Below are positions 36,687-48,800 of a stretch of 64,000 nucleotides of DNA, piece after piece. Each line of letters begins with the position of its first letter. The first letter of the stretch is position 1. The notes beneath the pieces are model-generated. The model was given only the letters and a program-made list of their open reading frames with translations. It did no database searches and had not been told where the DNA came from. The stretch lies in contig NC_073356.2 in assembly GCF_027580225.2 (NCBI RefSeq), positions 2,356,001 to 2,420,000 on the forward strand, read 5' to 3'. The position numbers and the translations under genes are program-made. This DNA comes from Misgurnus anguillicaudatus. Its lineage: Eukaryota > Chordata > Actinopteri > Cypriniformes > Cobitidae.

Positions 36687-39600
36687 TCCTCTGTAGTCTA
36701 GTGATTAGAGCACTGATTCTCCCATATGGGAGACCCAGTTTCAAATCCCACAAGGTTTAAGTTGAATTCTCCATTGACCAGTAGTTATTTCTTTAGCTCT
36801 GATTCATTTTATTACTGTTCCTAAGTCTCCTAAAGCAGTCTTCATAGTTGATGTGGGCTTAAGGTTTCTGCTGGACATTTGAGATCAAATTTAACATAGA
36901 GTACTGGACATAACATTTAGTGCTTTCAAGCAAAATATATCCATGTAAGTTTCAATTTAAGAAAGAGACCAAGACATACAATTAGCAAAAAATACATCAG
37001 ATGCCAACAGTGTCTTTGGGTTTTGATAGAAGCAAACAAATCTTCTTTAGATCTGATAGTTTTCATGTATTTATGGGTTTGACTCTGACTGTACCAGCCA
37101 GCCAACAGTCTTAGCATAGGCAGCAATACACAGGACCAGGTTTTGCTGGCCCAGCTTCAACTCATCCTCTGTAGTCTAGTGGTTGGAGCACTGATTCTCC
37201 CATATGGGAGACCCAGGATCAAATTCCACAAGGTTTAAGTGGAAATCTCTGTTGACCAGTAGTCACTTCTTTAGCTCTGATAGAGTTTATAGGCATCTTA
37301 CAGCCTGCAATTCGTTTTTCCCTTCCCAAAGCCAGTAGGTTGTTCATTTTATTACTGTTCCTAAGTCTCCTAAAGCAGTCTTCATAGTTGATGTGGGCTT
37401 AAGGTTTCTGCTGGACATTTGAGATCAAATTTAACATAGAGTACTGGACATAACATTTAGTACTTTCAAGCCAAATGTTCATGTGAGTTACACTTGAAGA
37501 AAGGGTCCTAGACATACAATTAGCAAAAAATACAGCAAATGCAAACAGTGTCTTTGGGTTTTGATAGAAGCAAACAAATCTTCTTTAGATCTGATAGTTT
37601 TCATGTATTTGTGGGTTTGACTCTGACTGTACCAGCCAGCCAACAGTCTTGGCATAGGCAACAATACACAGGACCAGGTTTTGCTGGCCCAGCTTCAACT
37701 CATCCTCTGTAGTCTAGTGATTAGAGCACTGATTCTCCCATATGGGAGACCCAGTTTCAAATCCCACAAGGTTTGAGTTGAATTCTCCGTTGACCAGTAG
37801 TTATTTCTTTAGCTCTGATAGAGTTTATGGGCATCTTACAGCCTGCAATTGGTTTTTCCCTTCCCAAAGCCAGTAGGTTGTTAAATTTATTACTGTTCCT
37901 AAGTCTCCTAAAGCAGTCTTCATAGTTGATGTGGGCTTAAGGTTTCTGCTGGACATTTGAGATCAAATTTAACATAGAGTACTGGACATAACATTTAGTG
38001 CTTTCAAGCAAAATATATCCATGTAAGTTTCAATTTAAGAAAGAGACCAAGACATACAATTAGCAAAAAATACATCAGATGCCAACAGTGTCTTTGGGTT
38101 TTGATAGAAGCAAACAAATCTTCTTTAGATCTGATAGTTTTCATGTATTTGTGGGTTTGACTCTGACTGTACCAGCCAGCCAACAGTCTTAGCATAGGCA
38201 GCAATACACAGGACCAGGTTTTGCTGGCCCAGCTTCAACTCATCCTCTGTAGTCTAGTGGTTAGAGCACTGATTCTCCCATATGGGAGACCCAGGTTCAA
38301 ATCCCACAAGGTTTAAGGGGTATTCTCCATTGACCAGTAGTCAATTCTTTAGCTCTGATAGAGTTTATAGGCATCTTACAGCCTGCAATTCGTTTTTCCC
38401 TTCCCAAAGCCAGTAGGTTGTTCATTTTATTACTGTTCCTAAGTCTCCTAAAGCAGTCTTCATAGTTGATGTGGGCTTAAGGTTTCTGCTGGACATTTGA
38501 GATCAAATTTAACATAGAGTACTGGACATAACATTTAGTGCTTTCAAGCAAAATGTTCCATGTAAGTTTCAATTTAAGAAAGAGACCAAGACATACAATT
38601 AGCAAAAAATACATCAGATGCCAACAGTGTCTTTGGGTTTTGATAGAAGCAAACAAATCTTCTTTAGATCTGATAGTTTTCATGTATTTGTGGGTTTGAC
38701 TCTGACTGTACCAGCCAGCCAACAGTCTTAGCATAGGCAGCAATACACAGGACCAGGTTTTGCTGGCCCAGCTTCAACTCATCCTCTGTAGTCTAGTGGT
38801 TAGAGCACTGATTCTCCCATATGGGAGACCCAGGTTCAAATCCCACAAGGTTTAAGGGGTATTATCCATTGACCAGTAGTCACTGCTTTAGCTCTGATAG
38901 AGTTTATAGGCATCTTACAGCCTGCAATTCGTTTTTCCCTTCCCAAAGCCAGTAGGTTGTTCATTTTATTACTGTTCCTAAGTCTCCTAAAGCAGTCTTC
39001 ATAGTTGATGTGGGCTTAAGGTTTCTGCTGGACATTTGAGATCAAATTTAACATAGAGTACTGGACATAACATTTAGTGCTTTCAAGCAAAATATATCCA
39101 TGTAAGTTTCAATTTAAGAAAGAGACCAAGACATACAATTAGCAAAAAATACATCAGATGCCAACAGTGTCTTTGGGTTTTGATAGAAGCAAACAAATCT
39201 TCTTTAGATCTGATAGTTTTCATGTATTTATGGGTTTGACTCTGACTGTACCAGCCAGCCAACAGTCTTAGCATAGGCAGCAATACACAGGACCAGGTTT
39301 TGCTGGCCCAGCTTCAACTCATCCTCTGTAGTCTAGTGGTTGGAGCACTGATTCTCCCATATGGGAGACCCAGGTTCAAATTCCACAAGGTTTAAGTGGA
39401 AATCTCTGTTGACCAGTAGTCACTTCTTTAGCTCTGATAGAGTTTATAGGCATCTTACAGCCTGCAATTCGTTTTTCCCTTCCCAAAGCCAGTAGGTTGT
39501 TCATTTTATTACTGTTCCTAAGTCTCCTAAAGCAGTCTTCATAGTTGATGTGGGCTTAAGGTTTCTGCTGGACATTTGAGATCAAATTTAACATAGAGTA

Positions 39601-42310
39601 CTGGACATAACATTTAGTGCTTTCAAGCAAAATATATCCATGTAAGTTTCAATTTAAGAAAGAGACCAAGACATACAATTAGCAAAAAATACATCAGATG
39701 CCAACAGTGTCTTTGGGTTTTGATAGAAGCAAACAAATCTTCTTTAGATCTGATAGTTTTCATGTATTTATGGGTTTGACTCTGACTGTACCAGCCAGCC
39801 AACAGTCTTAGCATAGGCAGCAATACACAGGACCAGGTTTTGCTGGCCCAGCTTCAACTCATCCTCTGTAGTCTAGTGGTTGGAGCACTGATTCTCCCAT
39901 ATGGGAGACCCAGGATCAAATTCCACAAGGTTTAAGTGGAAATCTCTGTTGACCAGTAGTCACTTCTTTAGCTCTGATAGAGTTTATAGGCATCTTACAG
40001 CCTGCAATTCGTTTTTCCCTTCCCAAAGCCAGTAGGTTGTTCATTTTATTACTGTTCCTAAGTCTCCTAAAGCAGTCTTCATAGTTGATGTGGGCTTAAG
40101 GTTTCTGCTGGACATTTGAGATCAAATTTAACATAGAGTACTGGACATAACATTTAGTGCTTTCAAGCAAAATATATCCATGTAAGTTTCAATTTAAGAA
40201 AGAGACCAAGACATACAATTAGCAAAAAATACACCAGATGCCAACAGTGTCTTTGGGTTTTGATAGAAGCAAACAAATCTTCTGATAGTTTTCATGTATT
40301 TGTGGGTTTGACTCTGACTGTACCAGCCAGCCAACAGTCTTAGCATAGGCAGCAATACACAGGACCAGGTTTTGCTGGCCCAGCTTCAACTCATCCTCTG
40401 TAGTCTAGTGGTTGGAGCACTGATTCTCCCATATGGGAGACCCAGGTTCAAATCCCACAAGGTTTAAGGGGTATTCTCCATTGACCAGTAGTCAATTCTT
40501 TAGCTCTGATAGAGTTTATAGGCATCTTACAGCCTGCAATTCGTTTTTCCCTTCCCAAAGCCAGTAGGTTGTTCATTTTATTACTGTTCCTAAGTCTCCT
40601 AAAGCAGTCTTCATAGTTGATGTGGGCTTAAGGTTTCTGCTGGACATTTGAGATCAAATTTAACATAGAGTACTGGACATAACATTTAGTGCTTTCAAGC
40701 CAAATGTTCATGTGAGTTACACTTGAAGAAAGAGACCAAGACATACAATTAGCAAAAAATACATCAGATGCCAACAGTGTCTTTGGGTTTTGATAGAAGC
40801 AAACAAATCTTCTTTAGATCTGATAGTTTTCATGTATTTGTGGGTTTGACTCTGACTGTACCAGCCAGCCAACAGTCTTAGCATAGGCAGCAATACACAG
40901 GACCAGGTTTTGCTGGCCCAGCTTCAACTCATCCTCTGTAGTCTAGTGGTTAGAGCATTGATTCTCCCATATGGGAGACCCAGGTTCAAATCCCACAAGG
41001 TTTAAGGGGTATTATCCATTGACCAGTAGTCACTGCTTTAGCTCTGATAGAGTTGCTGGGCATCTTATAGCCTGCAATTATATTTTCCCTTCCCAAAGCC
41101 AGCCAAGAAGCAAACAAATCTTCTGATAGTTTTCATGTATTTGTGGGTTTGACTCTGACTGTACCAGCCAGCCAACAGTCTTAGCATAGGCAGCAATACA
41201 CAGGACCAGGTTTTGCTGGCCCAGCTTCAACTCATCCTCTGTAGTCTAGTGGTTAGAGCATTGATTCTCCCATATGGGAGACCAGGTTCAAATCCCACAA
41301 GGTTTAAGGGGTATTATCCATTGACCAGTAGTCACTGCTTTAGCTCTGATAGAGTTTGTGGGCATCTTATAGCCTGCAATTCGTTTTTCCCTTCCCAAAG
41401 CCAGTAGGTTGTTCATTTTATTACTGTACCTAAGTCTCCTAAAGCAGTCTTCATAGTTGATGTGGGCTTAAGGTTTCTGCTGGACATTTGAGATCAAATT
41501 TAACATAGAGTACTGGACATAGCATTTAGTGCTTTCAGGCAAAATATATCCATGTAAGTTTCAATTTAAGAAAGAGACCAAGACATACAATTAGCAAAAA
41601 TACATCAGATGCCAACAGTGTCTTTGGGGTTTGAAAGAAGCAAACAAATTTTCTTTAGATCTGATAGTTTTCATGTATTTGTGGGTTTGACTCTGACTGT
41701 ACCAGCCAGCCAACAGTCTTAGCATAGGCAGCAATACACAGGACCAGGTTTTGCTGGCCCAGCTTCAACTCATCCTCTGTAGTCTAGTGGTTGGAGCACT
41801 GATTCTCCCATATGGGAGACCCAGGTTCAAATTCCACAAGGTTTAAGGGGTATTATCCATTGACCAGTAGTCACTGCTTTAGCTCTGATAGAGTTTGTGG
41901 GCATCTTATAGCCTGCAATTCTATTTTCCCTTCCCAAAGCCAGTAGGTTGTTCATTTTATTACTGTACCTAAGTCTCCTAAAGCAGTCTTCATAGTTGAT
42001 GTGGGCTTAAGGTTTCTGTTGGACATTTGAGATCAAAATTAACATAGAGTACTGGACATAGCATTTAGTGCTTCCAAGCAAAATATATCCATGTAAGTTT
42101 CAATTTAAGAAAGAGACCAAGACATACAATTAGCAAAAAAATACATCAGATGCCAACAGTGTCTTTGGGTTTTGATAGAAGCAAACAAATCTTTAGATCT
42201 GATAGTTTTCATGTATTTGTGGGTTTGACTCAGACTGTACCAGCCAGCCAACAGTCTGATCATAGGCAGCAATACACAGGACCAGATTTTGCTGGCCTAG
42301 CTTCAACTCA
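36687..42310 (+). repeat. Transition zone of mixed monomers
   Basis: Monomer starts: 36687, 37165, 37703, 38243, 38782, 39322, 39862, 40394, 40932, 41235 and 41773. It holds the last 478-bp monomer in the window (36687-37164) and the last head followed by a gttaaattt segment. The remaining monomers are mostly 538-540 bp and mix variants of both halves of the array. A strongly rearranged 303-bp monomer lies at 40932-41234. No repeating order of monomer types is visible. Confidence 0.85.
40932..41234 (+). repeat. 303-bp hybrid monomer
   Basis: The sequence runs normally to 'cttcccaaagccag', then jumps near 41100-41107 to 'aagaagcaaac' and continues to the end of the unit, losing about 237 bp relative to 540. 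Two extra Cs lie at the join. The retained left part also has unusual substitutions (gagttgctggg, caattatatttt) not seen in neighbours. The head keeps the A box, and T4 remains near 41083, so a short Pol III unit could survive. Confidence 0.9.
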
Positions 42311-42317
42311 TCCTCTG

Positions 42318-42328
42318 TAGTCTAGTGG
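42318..42328 (+). promoter_or_regulatory. Pol III A box in the reference monomer
   Basis: TAGTCTAGTGG fits the tRNA A-box consensus TRGYNNANNNG at every fixed position. The motif is kept in nearly all monomers; a common variant has TAGTCTAGTGA (the 'gtgattag' heads), and rarer ones have TAGTCTAATGG (60056, 56828). Confidence 0.75.
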
Positions 42329-42341
42329 TTAGAGCACTGAT

Positions 42342-42357
42342 TCTCCCATATGGGAGA
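42342..42357 (+). repeat. 16-bp perfect palindrome in the tRNA-like head
   Basis: TCTCCCATATGGGAGA is fully self-complementary. It sits where a tRNA would have its anticodon arm, and would form a 6-bp stem with an ATAT tetraloop in RNA. It is conserved in most heads. Variants are CCCATGTGGG (for example near 2473, 11159, 23183, 29409) and CCCATTGGG (near 3013, 15333, 36185, 43965, 51505, 55811, 59021). Confidence 0.85.
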
Positions 42358-42361
42358 CCCA

Positions 42362-42372
42362 GGTTCGAATCC
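42362..42372 (+). promoter_or_regulatory. Pol III B box, canonical GGTTCGAATCC
   Basis: This is an exact match to the B-box consensus GGTTCGANTCC and begins 33 bp after the A box, the spacing found in tRNA genes. Most other monomers carry GGTTCAAATCC, GGTTCAAATTCC, GTTTCAAATCC or GGATCAAATTCC. These lose the central CG, so they should bind TFIIIC less well. Canonical copies occur only in the heads starting at 335, 3517, 5923, 15837 and 42311. Confidence 0.75.
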
Positions 42373-42460
42373 CACAAGGTTTAAGGGGTATTCTCCATTG
42401 ACCAGTAGTCACTTCTTTAGCTCTGATAGAGTTTATAGGCATCTTACAGCCTGCAATTCG

Positions 42461-42465
42461 TTTTT
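42461..42465 (+). terminator. Candidate Pol III terminator (T5)
   Basis: This is the first run of four or more Ts after the head, about 150 bp downstream of the head start. Transcription starting at the head would give an RNA of roughly 155 nt. Full-length monomers keep T5 ('gtttttccc') or T4 ('attttccc') here. The 478-bp monomers have lost it through a 62-bp deletion. Termination here is inferred from the general Pol III rule. Confidence 0.5.
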
Positions 42466-42816
42466 CCCTTCCCAAAGCCAGTAGGTTGTTCATTTTATTA
42501 CTGTTCCTAAGTCTCCTAAATCAGTCTTCATAGTTGATGTGGGCTTAAGGTTTCTGCTGGACATTTGAGATCAAATTTAACATAGAGTACTGGACATAAC
42601 ATTTAGTACTTTCAAGCCAAATGTTCATGTGAGTTACACTTGAAGAAAGGGTCCTAGACATACAATTAGCAAAAAATACATCAGATGCCAACAGTGTCTT
42701 TGGGTTTTGATAGAAGCAAACAAATCTTCTTTAGATCTGATAGTTTTCATGTATTTATGGGTTTGACTCTGACTGTACCAGCCAGCCAACAGTCTTAGCA
42801 TAGGCAGCAATACACA

Positions 42817-42835
42817 GGACCAGGTTTTGCTGGCC
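42817..42835 (+). repeat. Short inverted repeat just upstream of each head
   Basis: GGACCAGGTTTTGCTGGCC can pair CCAG with CTGG and GG with CC around a bulged A, leaving a six-base loop. It ends 13 bases before the next tRNA-like head and is present in nearly every monomer, with gaccagatttt as the main variant. A role is unknown. Confidence 0.5.
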
Positions 42836-45800
42836 CAGCTTCAACTCATCCTCTGTAGTCTAGTGGTTAGAGCATTGATTCTCCCATATGGGAGACCCAG
42901 GTTCAAATCCCACAAGGTTTAAGGGGTATTATCCATTGACCAGTAGTCACTGCTTTAGCTCTGATAGAGTTTATAGGCATCTTACAGCCTGCAATTCGTT
43001 TTTCCCTTCCCAAAGCCAGTAGGTTGTTCATTTTATTACTGTTCCTAAGTCTCCTAAAGCAGTCTTCATAGTTGATGTGGGCTTAAGGTTTCTGCTGGAC
43101 ATTTGAGATCAAATTTAACATAGAGTACTGGACATAACATTTAGTGCTTTCAAGCAAAATATATCCATGTAAGTTTCAATTTAAGAAAGAGACCAAGACA
43201 TACAATTAGCAAAAAATACATCAGATGCCAACAGTGTCTTTGGGTTTTGATAGAAGCAAACAAATCTTCTTTAGATCTGATAGTTTTCATGTATTTGTGG
43301 GTTTGACTCTGACTGTACCAGCCAGCCAACAGTCTTAGCATAGGCAGCAATACACAGGACCAGGTTTTGCTGGCCCAGCTTCAACTCATCCTCTGTAGTC
43401 TAGTGATTAGAGCACTGATTCTCCCATATGGGAGACCCAGTTTCAAATCCCACAAGGTTTAAGTTGAATTCTCCTTTGACCAGTAGTTATTTCTTTAGCT
43501 CTGATAGAGTTTGTGGGCATCTTATAGCCTGCAATTCTATTTTCCCTTCCCAAAGCCAGTAGGTTGTTCATTTTATTACTGTACCTAAGTCTCCTAAAGC
43601 AGTCTTCATAGTTGATGTGGGCTTAAGGTTTCTGCTGGACATTTGAGATCAAATTTAACATAGAGTACTGGACATAACATTTAGTGCTTTCAAGCAAAAT
43701 ATATCCATGTAAGTTTCAATTTAAGAAAGAGACCAAGACATACAATTAGCAAAAAATACATCAGATGCCAACAGTGTCTTTGGGTTTTGATAGAAGCAAA
43801 CAAATCTTCTTTAGATCTGATAGTTTTCATGTATTTATGGGTTTGACTCTGACTGTACCAGCCAGCCAACAGTCTTAGCATAGGCAGCAATACACAGGAC
43901 CAGGTTTTGCTGGCCCAGCTTCAACTCATCCTCTGTAGTCTAGTGGTTGGAGCACTGATTCTCCCATTGGGAGACCCAGGTTCAAATCCCACAAGGTTTA
44001 AGGGGTATTATCCATTGACCAGTAGTCACTGCTTTAGCTCTGATAGAGTTTATAGGCATCTTACAGCCTGCAATTCGTTTTTCCCTTCCCAAAGCCAGTA
44101 GGTTGTTCATTTTATTACTGTTCCTAAGTCTCCTAAAGCAGTCTTCATAGTTGATGTGGGCTTAAGGTTTCTGCTGGACATTTGAGATCAAATTTAACAT
44201 AGAGTACTGGACATAACATTTAGTGCTTTCAAGCAAAATATATCCATGTAAGTTTCAATTTAAGAAAGAGACCAAGACATACAATTAGCAAAAAATACAT
44301 CAGATGCCAACAGTGTCTTTGGGTTTTGATAGAAGCAAACAAATCTTCTTTAGATCTGATAGTTTTCATGTATTTATGGGTTTGACTCTGACTGTACCAG
44401 CCAGCCAACAGTCTTAGCATAGGCAGCAATACACAGGACCAGGTTTTGCTGGCCCAGCTTCAACTCATCCTCTGTAGTCTAGTGGTTGTAGCACTGATTC
44501 TCCCATATGGGAGACCCAGGTTCAAATCCCACAAGGTTTAAGGGGTATTATCCATTGACCAGTAGTCACTGCTTTAGCTCTGATAGAGTTTGTGGGCATC
44601 TTATAGCCTGCAATTCTATTTTCCCTTCCCAAAGCCAGTAGGTTGTTCATTTTATTACTGTACCTAAGTCTCCTAAAGCAGTCTTCATAGTTGATGTGGG
44701 CTTAAGGTTTCTGCTGGACATTTGAGATCAAATTTAACATAGAGTACTGGACATAACATTTAGTGCTTTCAAGCAAAATATATCCATGTAAGTTTCAATT
44801 TAAGAAAGAGACCAAGACATACAATTAGCAAAAAATACATCAGATGCCAACAGTGTCTTTGGGTTTTGATAGAAGCAAACAAATCTTCTTTAGATCTGAT
44901 AGTTTTCATGTATTTATGGGTTTGACTCTGACTGTACCAGCCAGCCAACAGTCTTAGCATAGGCAACAATACACAGGACCAGGTTTTGCTGGCCCAGCTT
45001 CAACTCATCCTCTGTAGTCTAGTGATTAGAGCACTGATTCTCCCATATGGGAGACCCAGTTTCAAATCCCACAAGGTTTAAGTTGAATTCTCCTTTGACC
45101 AGTAGTCACTGCTTTAGCTCTGATAGAGTTTGTGGGCATCTTATAGCCTGCAATTCGTTTTTCCCTTCCCAAAGCCAGTAGGTTGTTCATTTTATTACTG
45201 TACCTAAGTCTCCTAAAGCAGTCTTCATAGTTGATGTGGGCTTAAGGTTTCTGCTGGACATTTGAGATCAAATTTAACATAGAGTACTGGACATAACATT
45301 TAGTGCTTTCAAGCAAAATATATCCATGTAAGTTTCAATTTAAGAAAGAGACCAAGACATACAATTAGCAAAAAATACATCAGATGCCAACAGTGTCTTT
45401 GGGTTTTGATAGAAGCAAACAAATCTTCTTTAGATCTGATAGTTTTCATGTATTTATGGGTTTGACTCTGACTGTACCAGCCAGCCAACAGTCTTAGCAT
45501 AGGCAGCAATACACAGGACCAGGTTTTGCTGGCCCAGCTTCAACTCATCCTCTGTAGTCTAGTGGTTGTAGCACTGATTCTCCCATATGGGAGACCCAGG
45601 TTCAAATTCCACAAGGTTTAAGGGGTATTATCCATTGACCAGTAGTCACTGCTTTAGCTCTGATAGAGTTTGTGGGCATCTTATAGTCTGCAATTCTATT
45701 TTCCCTTCCCAAAGCCAGTAGGTTGTTCATTTTATTACTGTACCTAAGTCTCCTAAAGCAGTCTTCATAGTTGATGTGGGCTTAAGGTTTCTGCTGGACA

Positions 45801-48800
45801 TTTGAGATCAAATTTAACATAGAGTACTGGACATAACATTTAGTGCTTTCAAGCAAAATATATCCATGTAAGTTTCAATTTAAGAAAGAGACCAAGACAT
45901 ACAATTAGCAAAAAATACATCAGATGCCAACAGTGTCTTTGGGTTTTGATAGAAGCAAACAAATCTTCTTTAGATCTGATAGTTTTCATGTATTTATGGG
46001 TTTGACTCTGACTGTACCAGCCAGCCAACAGTCTTAGCATAGGCAGCAATACACAGGACCAGGTTTGCTGGTCCAGCTTCAACTCATCCTCTGTAGTCTA
46101 GTGGTTGGAGCACTGATTCTCCCATATGGGAGACCCAGGTTCAAATTCCACAAGGTTTAAGGGGTATTATCCATTGACCAGTAGTCACTGCTTTAGCTCT
46201 GATAGAGTTTGTGGGCATCTTATAGTCTGCAATTCTATTTTCCCTTCCCAAAGCCAGTAGGTTGTTCATTTTATTACTGTACCTAAGTCTCCTAAAGCAG
46301 TCTTCATAGTTGATGTGGGCTTAAGGTTTCTGTTGGACATTTGAGATCAAATTTAACATAGAGTACTGGACATAACATTTAGTGCTTTCAAGCAAAATGT
46401 ATCCATGTAAGTTTCAATTTAAGAAAGAGTCCTGGACAAACAATTAACAAAAAATACATCAGATGCCAACAGTGTCTTTGGGTTTTGAAAGAAGCAAACA
46501 AATCTTCTTTAGATCTGATAGTTTTCATGTATTTGTGGGTTTGACTCTGACTGTACCAGCCAGCCAACAGTCTTAGCATAGGCAGCAATACACAGGACCA
46601 GGTTTTGCTGGCCCAGCTTCAACTCATCCTCTGTAGTCTAGTGGTTAGAGCATTGATTCTCCCATATGGGAGACCCAGGTTCAAATCCCACAAGGTTTAA
46701 GGGGTATTCTCCATTGACCAGTAGTCACTTCTTTAGCTCTGATAGAGTTTATAGGCATCTTACAGCCTGCAATTCGTTTTTCCCTTCCCAAAGCCAGTAG
46801 GTTGTTCATTTTATTACTGTTCCTAAGTCTCCTAAAGCAGTCTTCATAGTTGATGTGGGCTTAAGGTTTCTGCTGGACATTTGAGATCAAATTTAACATA
46901 GAGTACTGGACATAACATTTAGTGCTTTCAAGCAAAATATATCCATGTAAGTTTCAATTTTAGAAAGAGACCAAGACATACAATTAGCAAAAAATACATC
47001 AGATGCCAACAGTGTCTTTGGGTTTTGATAGAAGCAAACAAATCTTCTTTAGATCTGATAGTTTTCATGTATTTATGGGTTTGACTCTGACTGTACCAGC
47101 CAGCCAACAGTCTTAGCATAGGCAGCAATACACAGGACCAGGTTTTGCTGGCCCAGCTTCAACTCATCCTCTGTAGTCTAGTGGTTGGAGCACTGATTCT
47201 CCCATATGGGAGACCCAGGTTCAAATCCCACAAGGTTTAAGGGGTATTATCCATTGACCAGTAGTCACTGCTTTAGCTCTGATAGAGTTTGTGGGCATCT
47301 TATAGCCTGCAATTGTTTTTCCCTTCCCAAAGCCAGTAGGTTGTTCATTTTATTACTGTTCCTAAGTCTCCTAAAGCAGTCTTCATAGTTGATGTGGGCT
47401 TAATGTTTCTGTTGGACATTTGAGATCAAATTTAACATAGAGTACTGGACATAACATTTAGTGCTTTCAAGCAAAATATATCCATGTAAGTTTCAATTTA
47501 AGAAAGAGTCCTGGACATACAATTAACAAAAAATACATCAGATGCCAACAGTGTCTTTGGGTTTTGAAAGAAGCAAACAAATCTTCTGATAGTTTTCATG
47601 TATTTGTGGGTTTGACTCTGACTGTACCAGCCAGCCAACAGTCTTAGCATAGGCAGCAATACACAGGACCAGGTTTTGCTGGCCCAGCTTCAACTCATCC
47701 TCTGTAGTCTAGTGGTTAGAGCACTGATTCTCCCATATGGGAGACCCAGGTTCAAATCCCACAAGGTTTAAGGGGTATTATCCATTGACCAGTAGTCACT
47801 TCTTTAGCTCTGATAGAGTTTGTGGGCATCTTATAGCCTGCAATTCGTTTTTCCCTTCCCAAAGCCAGTAGGTTGTTCATTTTATTACTGTTCCTAAGTC
47901 TCCTAAAGCAGTCTTCATAGTTGATGTGGGCTTAAGGTTTCTGTTGGACATTTGAGATCAAATTTAACATAGAGTACTGGACATAACATTTAGTGCTTTC
48001 AAGCAAAATATATCCATGTAAGTTTCAATTTAAGAAAGAGACCAAGACATACAATTAACAAAAAATACATCAGATGCCAACAGTGTCTTTGGGTTTTGAA
48101 AGAAGCAAACAAATCTTCTTTAGATCTGATAGTTTTCATGTATTTGTGGGTTTGACTCTGACTGTACCAGCCAGCCAACAGTCTTAGCATAGGCAGCAAT
48201 ACACAGGACCAGGTTTTGCTGGCCCAGCTTCAACTCATCCTCTGTAGTCTAGTGGTTGGAGCACTGATTCTCCCATATGGGAGACCCAGGTTCAAATCCC
48301 ACAAGGTTTAAGTGGAAATCTCTGTTGACCAGTAGTCACTTCTTTAGCTCTGATAGAGTTTGTGGGCATCTTATAGCCTGCAATTCTATTTTCCCTTCCC
48401 AAAGCCAGTAGGTTGTTCATTTTATTACTGTTCCTAAGTCTCCTAAAGCAGTCTTCATAGTTGATGTGGGCTTAAGGTTTCTGCTGGACATTTGAGATCA
48501 AATTTAACATAGAGTACTGGACATAGCATTTAGTGCTTTCAGGCAAAATATATCCATGTAAGTTTCAATTTAAGAAAGAGACCAAGACATACAATTAGCA
48601 AAAAATACATCAGATGCCAACAGTGTCTTTGGGTTTTGAAAGAAGCAAACAAATCTTCTTTAGATCTGATAGTTTTCATGTATTTGTGGGTTTGACTCTG
48701 ACTGTACCAGCCAGCCAACAGTCTTAGCATAGGCAGCAATACACAGGACCAGGTTTTGCTGGCCCAGCTTCAACTCATCCTCTGTAGTCTAGTGGTTAGA

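Larger units (their letters stand above)
42311..42382 (+). other. tRNA-like head of the satellite monomer (not a functional tRNA)
   Basis: About 72 nt resembling a eukaryotic tRNA. The D-arm region GTCTAGTGGTTAGAGC is close to that of tRNA-Glu-type genes, and the T-loop region is GGTTCGAATCC at tRNA spacing. It cannot fold as a proper tRNA: the acceptor ends (TCCTCTG against AAGGTTT) barely pair, and the T-stem has only two good pairs. The anticodon arm is replaced by a 16-nt perfect palindrome, TCTCCCATATGGGAGA (42342-42357). If forced onto tRNA numbering the anticodon would be CCC, but I give this little weight. Such heads are typical of tRNA-derived SINEs, so a SINE-like origin is the most natural explanation. 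The parent tRNA cannot be settled by eye. Confidence 0.75.
42311..42848 (+). repeat. Reference satellite monomer (538 bp) with intact A and B boxes
   Basis: This is a good copy for describing the unit. It opens with a tRNA-like head (42311-42382), followed by a region with TTCTTTAGCTCTGATAG (42413-42429) and a T5 run (42461-42465). Then come the conserved 'ttcattttattactg' stretch, the 'tggacatttgagatcaaa' segment and an A6 run. A second near-copy of the 17-mer, TTCTTTAGATCTGATAG, lies at 42727-42743. The unit ends in a short inverted repeat (42817-42835) just before the next head. It is 2 bp shorter than the usual 540 because it has the 'gccaaatgttcatgtgag' variant in place of 'gcaaaatatatccatgtaag'. 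It is one of five copies with the canonical B box. Confidence 0.95.

Noticed and set aside
42311..42382. Functional tRNA gene (Gly-CCC or Glu type)
   Set aside because: The acceptor stem and T-stem do not pair, and the anticodon arm is a palindrome without a proper seven-base loop.
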